Positions 10,788 through 22,981 of a DNA stretch of 64,000 bases are shown one piece after another (the first letter of the stretch is position 1; each line of letters starts with the position of its first letter). The notes under the pieces were generated by a model. The model made no database searches. It was given only the letters and a program-made list of their open reading frames with translations, and was not told the DNA's origin. This stretch comes from Chaunax sp. Z400 (Eukaryota; Chordata; Actinopteri; Lophiiformes; Chaunacidae). The DNA is taken from the NCBI GenBank assembly GCA_037577475.1, contig CM075186.1:3243001-3307000 (forward strand). The letters run 5' to 3'. The translations under genes and the position numbers were made by a program.

Positions 10788-13700
10788 ATGGCGTCTGTTT
10801 TAGTGAGTATATCATTAATGCTTATATAAGGCTAATGAGTAAAAATTGTGTTTACTTTAATAGTAGCGTGCTCTGGTGCTAACGATAGCTGAGGTGGCGC
10901 GTTTGCTAGCGTTAGCTGCATCTCTGCTAAGAGGATTTGCTGCTGTCAAACACTTTTACTTCTCTGTTGAATCATAGCAACTCAATAGAATTCCTTATCA
11001 GCAAATAAAGATCTTAAGTTTTTGCTTGGTGTTATGCCTTTTATACTGTTTTTCCTAAACACACCCATGTTTTGTCTGCTCAGACAGACAGTGTCCCATA
11101 GGAGTATCTGCCCAGCCCTCCGATACTATAAACACAGCTGTTACTCTCAGCCTGGACGAATGCTATAGATGCTGTAAATGCTCTTTCACAGCTGGTTTGC
11201 AGTGTTTACTCTGCCAATGCTCAACATCCACTGACAGAAAAAGTGATTATTTTAACGTTGTGAATGGATTGCCATTGAATACCCACAGGTTCAGTCTCAA
11301 CAGGTTGAAAAGATGTGTTTAATGACTGCAAACTATGGGAAGATCTGACTGTTCATTTTTATTGCAGGATGATCCAACCCTTGAGAGACACTTCAACGGG
11401 CATAAAGATGCTGTCACCTGTACAGACTTCAATCCAAACCACAAACAACTGGGTAGTCTCTGCTGCCACTAAAAGCTTTACAAACTCACACATAATATTC
11501 AGGTGTCTTATCTGCAGATAGTTGCCTGTAATCATATCTATTGTTTTTGGCTGCCCAAAAAAAGCATTACATCACTGTTGAAGCATTTCTGCATTACTTG
11601 GAACAGATACAATGATGTGTAATTATGTACTAAAGTAATCATGACTGTAGAATTTAGTAAAAGCATCAGATTCCTATTAATAACTTTTATATCCGAGCTA
11701 CATATAAGTGAGTCTTACTTTTTGTGTAATTATTATGGTCAACATAATCTGTCATACAGAGCAGACACCAACTGACTACAGCAGATTGGCCCAATTAACT
11801 TTGTGTTTTTCTGACTTTTTACCTCCAACTAATCTGAGAAATGAGGGAGAAAAAAACAACATAACATTGTTATTAAAATGGTCATCTTGATTGACAGTTG
11901 GAAGAAAAATATGTTCAACCCGCTCTGAAAATTAGGGTTATTGGCAAAGTACACTATTTATCAGCTGTTTGCAATAAGAAGAGCAATGAGAACTTTAGTC
12001 AGTTTTGGGAAATTCTCTCCAACAACATAACTGACACACCTTGTGGTCAGATCAGATTCTTCTCTAAGATGAGACACAATTAAATAGCAACAACACAAAT
12101 GCTCTCTTCATTCACAGTAATAACCTCTTTAAAAACCAGTAAATCATTCTACTGCAAACCCCTGCAGGATTTCTGTAGAGTTTATTGTGCAAGTTGTGAC
12201 TGAATTGTTTCCATTTATCTTTCTTCTCTCTTCCTCTAGCCTCAGGGTCGGTGGATAAGAGCCTGATGATCTGGAATCTGGCTCCAAAGGCGAGGGCTTA
12301 CCGCTTTGTTGGCCACCAAGACGTCATCACCGGGGTGCAGTTCTCACCCTCTGGTAACCTGGTGGCCACTTCCTCCAAAGACAGAACTGTGAGACTGTGG
12401 ACACCTTCCAGGTAGGCTCAAGTCACCTTTTCCACTTTAATCAGGACCTCTTTGTTTACCAAGTAAGATAAGTGGACCATTATATTAAATGTACAGCAAG
12501 TGGTCTTTGTTATGTACAGTTTGGTGCATCTATTTACTTGAAACTTATTTACTACACAAGTAAACTGGGACGAGGGTCACGCATACCATGCAAGGGTTCA
12601 GGGCATGTGTTGCTAGTAGAGGCAGCATTTAAATCAATCGTATTTGTTTGTTGTGTGTGTCTGTGTACCACAGACAAGGAGAGTCAACGGTGTTAAAAGC
12701 TCACACAGCTGTTGTACGCAGCGTTGCTTTCTCCCACGACGGCCAAAGGTTGGTGACAGCTTCTGATGACAAGTCTGTGAAAGTGTGGAGCGTTCAGCGG
12801 AAGTGCTTCATCTCCTCTCTCAACCAGCACACCAACTGGGTGCGCTGTGCCAGGTAGCCAGAAGCACCACATCTGCAGCGTCTCTTCTCATGCTGTAGCG
12901 TGTTGTGCTATAAATAGGTGTAACCATGTGTTGTATTTATTTATTTTCCTTTTTGGGCAGGTTTTCTCCAGATGGGCAGCTGATAGCTTCCTGCGGAGAC
13001 GATCGCATCGTCCGGCTGTGGGACACGTCCACCAAACACTGCATCAACTGCCTCACGGACTGTGGAGGGTAAAACCTTAATCACATTGTCTTTTTGTGTA
13101 ACTGTAACTGGCACAGTTGACATTATGCTTTTTCCTTTTGCTAGTGCAGGAACCAATTCATAAAGCAATACTCAAACCAAATAAATAGAAGATTTGTAAA
13201 ATTCTGTACAGACAAGATAAAAAAATGAGGCCATTTTGATGTATTACACTGTATACACACCAGACTGTCAAACTGCTTCATGTCACTGGTTTTTTGGGTT
13301 TTTTTTCAGATCAGTAACGTTTGTTGATTTCAACCCAAGTGGCACCTGTATCGCATCCTCAGGGACAGACGGTTCACTGAAAATCTGGGATCTACGGACC
13401 AACAAGCTGTTCCAGCATTATCAAGGTGTGTCACAACGTCACAATATAAACTTTATATATTAAGTTTGGAAAATTAAGGAATGGCTTAAAAGACCGTAGC
13501 TTATGTCTGGAAACTTTAGTAGACTGTAACTAGGATCCAAAATGGTCTGCTAAGGAATTAGCTCACCAATCTTCCTGCATGGCACTAAAGCTATTCAAAG
13601 TTTTTGCCATCGCTTATTTTAGTGAGAATTCCTGTTTCCCTTTTTTTCCCCTGTGACTTATTTTTGTACGTTTTTGAAGTCGACAGCCCAGGAATCAACA

Positions 13701-16528
13701 GCTTCTCCTTCCACCCATCCAACAAGTACCTGATCAGTGGCTGCAGTGACGGTACTGTTAAGATCCTGGACCTGCTGGAGGGACGCTTCATCTACACCCT
13801 CCATGGACACAGGGTGATGCTACATTTGTTGCTCAGTTCACCTGCATACATCAGCCCACAGAGGCAGTCTGAGCAGGGTTATTCCATCCTTAATCTGTGG
13901 TTTCTTTTTATTCACTTACATTTGACTTTGTTTTTAGGGTGCTGTATTTACAGTAGCCTTTTCTAGGGCGGGAGATCTCTTTGCCTCGGGAGGAGCTGAT
14001 GGTCAGGTTTGTGTTTCATGTCTGCATAACGATCCCTGTACTTTCAATAGTTTGTAACGTCAAGGTTATACTTTTATTTCCTTCAGTAGAAAGCCAGAGG
14101 AACTTGGGCCGTAGAAATAATGCTGATCCCTCAATCCACTATAGGTGCTGATGTGGAGGACAAACTTTGACACCAAATCCTACCAGGACATCCTGCAACA
14201 ACACAGCCAGAGGTCTACCCCTGATCCCCCGCCCCACGTGAGTGACATCCATCCCAGAGGGCCCCACCTTCATCACCCACAGCCCACAGACATTCAGGTC
14301 AGTTCAGTTTTTACCTGACTTCATGTGCTGAGTTCTGTTTAGAATGCTTCTTCAGCTTGTCTGAAATCTTAACATGCAAGTTTTACTGGTGTATTTTTTT
14401 AAAAACACAATCGTTTGAAAATCATCAGCATCATCTATATACCATGCAAACTAGTTTGTAGAACAATTAGGAATAAAACCAAGAAATCATCATGGCAAAG
14501 CAGTGTCCACCTCTTTAGGCTACCAAACATCATCAGGTCAGAGGGGCAGATAGTGGAGTCCTGGCCTACAAACCATTATAACCTGTTGTTTTATTAAAAC
14601 TGACCAATATTCAGGATTTAGAACTATTCACATCCCTGTGTTCTGCAGATTATACATGATACATAAATATACTTGTGAAAGTGGGGCAGCTAGATATGGC
14701 CTCTTTCTTTGTCTCCATAGATCGCTCCAACAGTGGCAGATACTCAGTCCTCTGATCCACATGTCATAGAGTTGGGCCACGCTGTTCAGGGCACCGCGGT
14801 AAGTCGCACAGCCACAACTAAGCAAACATCATCCCAAATCACACATAGTGTAGGTAATCATGTTACTGAAGTAGAACAATCAACTAGAGGCCAAATAACC
14901 TGGAGATCACACAGATGACCACCAGGTGGCAGTGCAGACCAGTGTTAGAGTTTTGCCATCCTGCTGCAGGACTAACATCTGCCTCAGAGGACAGCATCCC
15001 ATTCAGTGATGTCAGCAGAACGCTCTGCTCTGTCGTCTGTCTTTTCCCTTTAATTTGTGTTTAGCCTTAAAAACGCTTTGCTCAGCATCATTCAAAAAAA
15101 CACAGCTACAATTCAGTGACTGCATTAAGAAAATACTAGATTTCTTACAATGTGGATGTATCTTTAAAACCTATTTCCTCTTTTTAAAGCTGCATTATAG
15201 GTCAGTAAGAATGACAATCATTGGGTCAAGTTGTTCTCGAATAAACCTTAAGTGTCTACTTTAAATTTGTTTTTATAGATTCAACTTGCATAGAAGTATA
15301 ATTTGTTCGATTTTTAAATGAAGTAATTAACTTTTCTTGACCTGTCTAATTTGTGATTTTGTCAGTTTTGTTAAATAAAGCTACAGCTGGCTCTGTGGCT
15401 CTGTTAGAGCAGCAGGGGATATATGTCTTACTCCCATAACAATTTCCCATAATCATTTTCTCCAACATTTTAGAAGAACCTTGTGAACGCTGCTGCGTTG
15501 GGTTTTTTTCTTCTGTGGTTTTTATTGGAGGGCGTTTCTGGGGCAGCGAGGAAGTGACCTAGCCTTGAACTTGAGCAGTAAGTTCACATTATGTTGCAAT
15601 GTAAAATCCTGCATGTGAATTAAAGCTATCCGCTTAGTCCGCTAATGCTAAGCATATGATTGATGTTGGTGGGTCTTAATGTACAGGTTTAAGACGACAA
15701 CAGCATTAGAGGATGACTCAAAGATCATTCATGACATTTTGTTTTTTCGGCTGCCGTCTAAGGAAGGGTATCATCTCCAATCTTCTGAATCCGTTGCCTG
15801 ATAACAGCTACATGTTCATAATGTGGTTCCTTCTTCTTCATCTCCTTTTATGAGGCATTCCAGACTGATTACTGCCCTCTGCTGTTGTAAAAACAAATAG
15901 ATCATTTGCTAAATTTTTTTTTATCAGTGTATTGACTGAACAACCAAAAGAGTTTGCTTTCCATGACCTCCTTATCCCGTTTTCAATGTCTGAAGAAGAA
16001 ACAGGTTGAAAGCTGAGTCTGTGTGAGTTACACCTCCTGTTGCACTGCTAGTTTAGTTTGCTGCCCTAGTTGTCTTTGTGTTTCCTTTGCTGCTGCTGGC
16101 TTCTATGTAGGAGGAAACACAAACAATGACTAAACAAGGGGAAGTCATTTAGAGTCAGGATGGCCAAGTCAGATAAGTGGTTTTAGTTCAAGACTCCAGT
16201 AAACACACAAGAGTCATTCATTTGAACTGATGTCAACATGTGACTGTAGATAAATGGGGGGCAACCAGGGAGCAGCAGCAGCAGCAGCTCTAAGAATAGA
16301 CTAACTGGAGTTCTGTCTGCCTTTTTAACTCACTTACTAAAACTCACTGCACCCTGGTGTCACACACACATTTAATACAATCACAGCAGTCCATTTTTTT
16401 CTCCACAAAGAGCAAGGCTTTTCAAATGTGGACGCTGACGTGCTGCTTGTAATTAGGTTTCATATACATGAAAAAAAATGCTCGTTTTTATTCGATGTGA
16501 ATCCGTCTATATGAGGGATTCAACTGAT

Positions 16529-16601
<73 letters not shown>

Positions 16602-18482
16602 CTCCTTACTCATTCATGCACATCCAGTCCCTCCACGTTCCTCTGGAGCTTGTTATCCTTCTGTGTGTGTCAGCATGTGAATGAACCCACACATGTGCTA
16701 ACGCGGTGTGCACAGATGTGAATTTGCCAACGTGCGTGGACGAGTGTGTGCGTATGTGTGGTTGGGGGTCCGTTTGTGTGTTCAGGAGTCACTGAGCATT
16801 GAGTACTGAGCGTGAATGTGTGTGAGAGTCATTCCTGTTTAGGACGGTTTAGAGCAGGGAGCCCCCCAGTGCTACTCCTCCTGTCAGCTCGGATTTTCAT
16901 CACAGGGGAACTTCCCCCCCCGCCAGGCATTTGGTACTCCTTTACTCCTCCTTCCTCTGTTGTTTATGTCCAGAGTGCTTTTCCTTCCACCCTGCATCTG
17001 AGTTTCCCACCCCCCTATTACCCTAATGGGTCCAAGTGTAGGTGGAAAGGGAAGAGACGGGAGATGCAAATGGCCTGAGGTGGGTGCGTGGGTGACTGGA
17101 TGGGGGGCAGGGGGGGGTTCCTGCACTCACAGTTCCCGCTGCCGTCCCGGTGACCTTCGTGTTCTTAATTTAGCGCCATCTCTTCTCATCTTTTTTCTTT
17201 TCATCATCACCATCTTTTTCCGGCGGTTTGAAACACAACTCTGTTCATTTCAGATGTGTTTTAATTGACTCTGATGGATTGAACTGTCAACTCTTTTCAA
17301 ATACCTTTCATCCAGGGCTGTTTTTGCTGGCGTGAAGGGTGCAGCTACTTAGTCTCATTTCAGCTAAATCTTAATACTTCAGCAAAGGCTGCCACTTTTC
17401 ATTTTCAATTAATCTCTCATTCCATTCATCATTTAGTCCTACAAATGTAAAAAAACAAAACACACAAAAATACATCCTTGCCATTTGCCAGTGTCCAAAG
17501 TGATGTTTTCACATCACTTCTTTGGTTTTGGGCTGTTGGTTGGACAAATCTGTCACGAATAAAAAAAGAAAAGTAGCAAATCCTCACAGTTAAGAAACTG
17601 AATCCAGCAAATGTTTGACAGTTTTGATTTAAAACAATTTTGATAATCACTTATTAAAATAGTCGCTGACTAATTTTTGCAGCTCTAGCAAAAATACAAA
17701 TCATAGAAATATCTGCAGACAGATTTTGAAAATCTGCTGGACCGCCTTTCCAGAAGATTGGAGCCTCTTACAGTAGCATATTAATGCCTGTGCTATAGCA
17801 CCACCGACGGGGCCCTGCGCTTCAACGGGCCCAGGGTTCAGGGTCCTCAGTCACCATTTACATTACAGAGCATTGATAGACACACCAGTAGCCAGAAAAT
17901 GATGAATTTCATCCATGCCAACAGCCAAAGCTGCCTTCTAATGTGTCCCTGAGAACTGAAGGCTTTCGTAATCTCTCATTACAACCTACTCTAGATAACA
18001 GGTCAATCTGCACACATAAATATCACATTTATATATATATATGTATATATAATTTAATTTTTAATGTCAGCAATATATCTATGATCTATAAAAAGGATTA
18101 TATATTTTATATATTTACATTTAAAAGTTAAATCAACACCATGACACCAGCATGGAGAAGTGGGGAGAGAAAAGGTGGAGTTACTTTGGAAAAACAACAC
18201 TTCTCTTAATAATCTATAGTGTTATTAATATGTAGTCTCACATTTTTAACAATATCAAAATGTGTGCTCGATCGACGTGATGGAAGATAAATAGTCATGG
18301 AAAATGAGGACCTTGTGAGTTTTTCCATTTTTTATCAAGCAGCAAAAATAGTCGTCACATGAATTTGCCTCATACTTGACATTGTGTGTCCTGCAATGTG
18401 ACGACTTCCTGCACATGGACGCACTGTGATGTCAGGCCTGAAACAATATACTGTGCAGCCCTGGTGCACGTGTGTGTGCGTG

Positions 18483-18559
<77 letters not shown>

Positions 18560-18756
18560 GCGTGTGTGTCCTGATAAGGACTGAAATCTCCACGGAGGTC
18601 ACATTTATAGAAAGCCTCCATAAAGTGTTTACAGTTTAGAATACATGTATTTAGAATCAAATATCAGACTGAGGGTATGTATCCATTTAATGAGGGTTAG
18701 CAGTATTGAGGAGGTTTCTAATAATGCTACATATAAGAGCTTTATTTGTGCGATTG

Positions 18757-18833
<77 letters not shown>

Positions 18834-20799
18834 AAGGCGTGATTAGATAGCAGAATGTTAGATTTGGTTACTTACTCCATCTCTTGTGTCTCCACAGACG
18901 TCGACTGTGACGCCAATTTGACCAGACAAGGTGTCCTTTACCGACAGGCCGCCTGTCGCTGCCCTTTCTATGTGTGTGTTTGTTGCATTTGTGATAGCAA
19001 TGGCCTTTGATTGTGTGTGTGAATGAGTGTACAATTCTCATCATTCCTGAGCATGTCTGCAGTATTTTCTGTGTTCCGCTGTCATTTTTAGTGACTTATG
19101 CAGGTCCAACCATCAACTGTATGCAAAGACTTTCTTGTTTGTTACACAGATGACCCCTTCCCCCCCAACACACACACACACACACACACACACTCTCCCT
19201 GTCACACTCATCTCTAGCTTCCTGTGCAGGAAGTACAGGATATTGGATGGCCCGGAGGTGTAGATACCAGATTTAAGTGCCGTAGAGCAGAACATGAGTG
19301 ACCAGACATGACGGAAACAAGCTAAAGATAGTAACAGCTCCGGGGGGGGGGGGTTAGTATAGGAGTCAGTGTATTTTCCTTATACACTGACTCCTATACT
19401 CACACACTCCTTCTCATTCAGATATAATCTGATAAACAGGCAGACGTACAGAACAAACACCTGACACGGCAGCAATAAGTGGATTAAAACGCGCTTTAAG
19501 AGACGATCTCTCTGTTATGTGAGAGGATGAGTCTTGGTGGTGGACGCGCTGTTTTAGCCTCTTAGCTTAGGGACATTTCATAGCTTCATAGCTTTCACAT
19601 AGGCAAACCTTAAATAGCACTATCTTTAAAAAAAGATTTAGTGGCTGCCTTTTAGATGTGTTCATATAGATATTGTTTAGAAAATAAAAATGTCCAATAC
19701 GTCCACTATTCCTGATCGATCCAGTGCTTTTCAGACACCCTGACACTGCACAGTGGTTTATAAACTGTGAGAAAGGATTGTTGCACTTCTAGAGTTTATC
19801 ATGGGGACAATCATTTTATCCTCTTATCTTGGATCCTGGTCCACAGTATTTTCATTTTAACAAGTTAACAGGGTTTTGATGACACCTTGTGTGACTGGAA
19901 TATGAACGTGACACCTCCTCACCAGTCGGTCGTCACAATAACAGCAGAGTCAAAGTGGAAACCTGTCCTGGGAAACGGCACACATCCCATAATGCTGTGT
20001 TTTGCTGTGAAAGTCCCCGTGGTGACTTCAGTGTCCTTGGCGCTGGCATGCAAGTGTTCATAAACTTGATCTTCCTCATCAAAAATAGAAGAGCAGGGCA
20101 AACCTCATCACTAATTCAAGAGGATTCTCTCTACGGATTCCCGTCTGTCTCACCCCTCTCACCCGTCCTGTCTCTCCCATTTCTCTCTTGTAACTCTTAT
20201 CCTTTATCTAAACCTTACTCAACATTCACTTATATGAGTGAGTACCTGAAGGCCACACCGTTTCTCTGCTCATCAGTGACTGTTGGGTATGAAAACAGTG
20301 TTTCTTCTCTTTCACTGGTTAAATATGCTGCCTAATCATCACTATGGAAAGTATTTAGATAAGGAATGTTTTTTGTGTATAAAGGCACAATTAAACCACA
20401 GAAATATGCAGATTTCTAAAATTGTGCTAAAATGATTGGTGTTGCATACATTGACTAATTTACAGGCTATTTACTGGAAAAATGCCCATCATTTACTTAT
20501 TCCAGCATGTCTAATATGTCTTTTTTTTAAATTCATGTCTTTGGAATATCTTTGGATGTTGGAATGTTTGGACAGAATAAATAATTATAAACAAATAATC
20601 TTGGATCAGGACATTTTGAGAGACATTTTTAAAAAAAATTTCTGACATTTGAACAACAAAAGAAAAAAGCTAAGGATTTAATTGGTCATGAAAATAATCA
20701 TTCATTGCAGACCTAGTTTAAAACAAACCTAACGACTAATTAACAATATTTATAGTGTTCAAGGCATTTTATTAGACGATTGAGCAAGACTGATTGAGC

Positions 20800-20890
<91 letters not shown>

Positions 20891-21571
20891 TTTCATCTCC
20901 AGCTCTTGAACAGTCAGACACACTTGACGTCTCCGCTGGCTGCCGCCAACAGCCACCGCTCCAATGGTTTACCCCCTCGTCACACCAGCACTTCAAGACG
21001 GGAAGGATGGATGGGAGACAAAAGCGCCGGCAAGGGAGGTGCAACTGCCGGGAGCCGGACGGAGGCCGACGTGAGAAGAAAAGGAAGGAGAGAGGAAGAG
21101 GAGACGCACCCAATAGAAGTTGTCTCAGGTCATCCATCGAGTCTGGACTCTATTCTACGGCACATTGTTCAACAGTTGGATATTCTTACACAGGTCAGTT
21201 TTTAATAAAGGTCTAAAATATTATATTACATTATAATATATTTAATAAAGGTCTAAAACTGTCAGGATATTGACGGGGTGTGAAAGCCCAGAAAAGGGCT
21301 CTGTCTGTCTCTCTTTTAGCTCTCATGTTATTCTTCATGAATGCTGACAGAACTGATTTCAAAGGCTTCATCCTGACTGCTGTGTAATTACTGGACCTCT
21401 TTAAACACACAGACTGTTTCAGTGCTGGAGGAGCGGCTCACCCTGACTGAGGACAAACAGAAGGAGTGTCTCCTCCACCAATCCCAGATTCTCAAGTCTG
21501 TGAGGTCATCGGAGGGGAGGCGGACACCGAGGAGTGAGCGGCCGGATGATCCCCGTGTCCATCTGACTTGA
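10788..21571 (+). CDS. poc1b: POC1 centriolar protein B (WD40)
   Basis: POC1B is a WD40 protein of the centriole wall and basal body, needed for centriole integrity and ciliogenesis; human defects cause cone-rod dystrophy. Twelve exons join in phase: 10788-10802, 11368-11452, 12240-12411, 12674-12853, 12961-13068, 13310-13425, 13680-13813, 13938-14006, 14145-14297, 14721-14798, 20903-21193, 21413-21571. They total 1560 nt, 519 aa, against 478 aa in human POC1B. Seven WD repeats fill residues ~10-300, with blades ending DKSLMIW, DRTVRLW, DKSVKVW, DRIVRLW, DGSLKIW, DGTVKIL and LMWRTNFD. The WRTNFD end and the dusp6 neighbour favour POC1B over POC1A. The C-terminal POC1 coiled coil is HIVQQLDILTQ plus TVSVLEERLTLTEDK (~456-482). 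Exon 11 (97 codons) is a basic, low-complexity linker before that motif. The acceptor of exon 11 uses a long CT microsatellite. Exon 12 is duplicated at 62236-62394. Confidence 0.95.
16531..16600. repeat. (CA)n microsatellite
   Basis: Thirty-five uninterrupted CA units in poc1b intron 10. Overlapping Thr-His reading frames are artefacts of the repeat. Confidence 0.97.
18470..18569. repeat. (GT)n microsatellite with GC interruptions
   Basis: About 100 bp of GT with CG interruptions at both ends, in poc1b intron 10. Confidence 0.95.
18759..18832. repeat. (GT)n microsatellite
   Basis: About 36 uninterrupted TG units in poc1b intron 10. Confidence 0.95.
19170..19193. repeat. Short (CA)n microsatellite
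   Basis: About 12 CA units preceded by a C-rich run, in poc1b intron 10. Confidence 0.9.
19356..19400. other. Perfect 19-bp inverted repeat (hairpin)
   Basis: The left arm AGTATAGGAGTCAGTGTAT (19356-19374) and right arm ATACACTGACTCCTATACT (19382-19400) are exact reverse complements around the 7-nt loop TTTCCTT. A run of 12 G lies just before it (19342-19353). It sits in poc1b intron 10. No known RNA family is recognised. It could form in the transcript or as a DNA cruciform. Confidence 0.9.
20803..20888. repeat. (TC)n microsatellite at the poc1b exon 11 acceptor
   Basis: About 43 uninterrupted TC units end 14 bp before the exon 11 AG acceptor at 20901-20902. The array forms or extends the polypyrimidine tract of that splice site, so its length could affect inclusion of exon 11. 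Confidence 0.95.
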
Positions 21572-21886
21572 GGACGGATTGAGTTGTGTTGCTTCATCCC
21601 AGGACTGCCGTGTGTGTTTGTGTCCACTTATACATGTGTCTGTGTCTGATTGTACATGTCCACTTTGGTGGTCTCTCTCAGGGGTCAGGAGGTTAATTGT
21701 GTGTGTGTGTGTGTGTGTGGATGTTACATCCAACCGGGACAGCTGCAGCTATGAAAACAGATGTCGCTTATCTGCTGTATGACCTTTATGTGTGTGTGTG
21801 TCTCTTTACACGTCATTTTAAAACCAAGCGGTGCTGCATATTGCCTGGAATACACTTGTTATAAATAGAATTTATATTAATAAATG
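21321..21886 (+). repeat. Inverted duplication, copy at poc1b (terminal exon plus 3' UTR)
   Basis: This block matches the reverse complement of 61621-62453. It covers the end of intron 11, the complete exon 12 and the 3' UTR to the poly(A) signal. Compared with its partner it has about 45 bp extra before the acceptor. It lacks one block of 3' UTR lying between two GT arrays, and another of roughly 65-70 bp farther down. Confidence 0.9.
21879..21884 (+). terminator. poc1b poly(A) signal
   Basis: AATAAA about 308 bp after the poc1b stop codon, in an AT-rich setting, at the end of the homology with the inverted copy. The partner copy reads GACAAA at this point. Confidence 0.65.
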
Positions 21887-22981
21887 ACACAGTGTGTTGC
21901 ACTAATGTCACCAGTTTTGTCTGATGCTGATTTCTGATGCCTTTTACATGTCTAGTTAAAAGAGATGACTTCGGATGAGTCACCATATGGAATCCTGAGC
22001 AGCCAGGACAATTTTAAAATCATGTGAAAAGTAGGAAATGATCATTAGAATATTTCTTTCTTCCTGATTAAAAAACTAGGAGTCAATGTTTTGATTTTCA
22101 AACAGTGAGATGCTATAGGAACGCAACATTTTGATAGCGTATTAACATTTTACACTATGATAAAGGGTGTTTAAGTAGATTACAGACAGTAATGCTGCAT
22201 TCATGATGCATCAGAAATTGGGAAAATATAAACTCTGACTCAGACAATATCTCCTAATTACAAGATATTTTCTCGTAATTAAATATTAGGATATTGTGAC
22301 ATATTAAAATATGTCACAGTTCTTAATCTTGTCAGTGGCCGTAGGACATGCAATGTCAAGTAAGCATAAGGCAAATTAACTCAAACACGTCATGATGCAA
22401 CTTCTTTCTGCTTGATACCAAAGAAAAACTCAAGGATCTCATTTTCCATTACTGATCTGCAAGATAAGTCTGTCTGATAGAACGTAGTTTATTTCAATTT
22501 ATATAACTCTGGTTTTACAGAGCCATTTATTTTTTGTTTTATGATTAATATTTGTCAGAAGATTTGTAGAGTAATTCATTGTTTCCAAATACAGAAACAA
22601 CCAAAAAGTCAACAGGTGAAAAGTCCTGAGTTTTGTCAAATTGCATGTATATTGCAGAAAAGCGAAATATCACAATATCAGTTTTATCCAGTATGGTGCT
22701 TCAAATAAGTGATAATTAACAATGAGCTCTCTTTAAAGTTGACATGAACTTCCTGTCAGTCACATGCAACAAACAGCTTTGCCATTAAACATTTGGGAAG
22801 TATGTATAAAAAAGCATTCTTATATACCGTATACAGTAATTTACTGCCCTCTAGTGTTCAGTGTTAAAAATGTGCCAGTGCAACTTTCTGAAATGAAGAC
22901 GCAGAAGAGTCTGAGTCCAGGTTTTGATTTAATAATTTGTGTGACAATGGATTTAATGCACATCATAGAAAATAAAAACAA
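21887..22981. other. Convergent spacer between poc1b and akr1d1
   Basis: About 1.1 kb between the poc1b poly(A) signal and the akr1d1 stop. The minus strand should hold the akr1d1 3' UTR. Possible minus-strand hexamers are ATTAAA near 22926 and AATAAA near 22526 and 22488; none stands out. A simple TCTCGTAATTA-type repeat occurs near 22250-22310. Confidence 0.5.

Larger units (their letters stand above)
14799..20902. other. Large poc1b intron 10, repeat-rich
   Basis: About 6.1 kb between exons 10 and 11. It contains (CA)n at 16531, two (GT)n arrays at 18470 and 18759, a short (CA)n at 19170, a G12 run at 19342-19353, a perfect hairpin at 19356-19400 and the (TC)n tract at 20803. I found no extra in-phase exon. 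A possible acceptor near 18898 opens into a stop after seven codons. Confidence 0.6.

Noticed and set aside
18898..18925. Possible extra poc1b exon after the CTCCACAG acceptor in intron 10
   Set aside because: Joined in phase to exon 10 it reads seven codons and then a stop, losing the conserved coiled coil. Exon 10 joins exon 11 at 20903 in perfect phase instead. An alternative terminal exon cannot be excluded.
20759..21216. Open frames with long Ser-Leu or Arg-Glu repeats
   Set aside because: They read through the TC array. Only the frame starting at the 20903 acceptor continues poc1b.
21201..21260. Direct repeat TTTAATAAAGGTCTAAAA in poc1b intron 11
   Set aside because: Real but only 18 bp, twice, separated by AT-rich DNA. 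Looks like a small local duplication without further significance.
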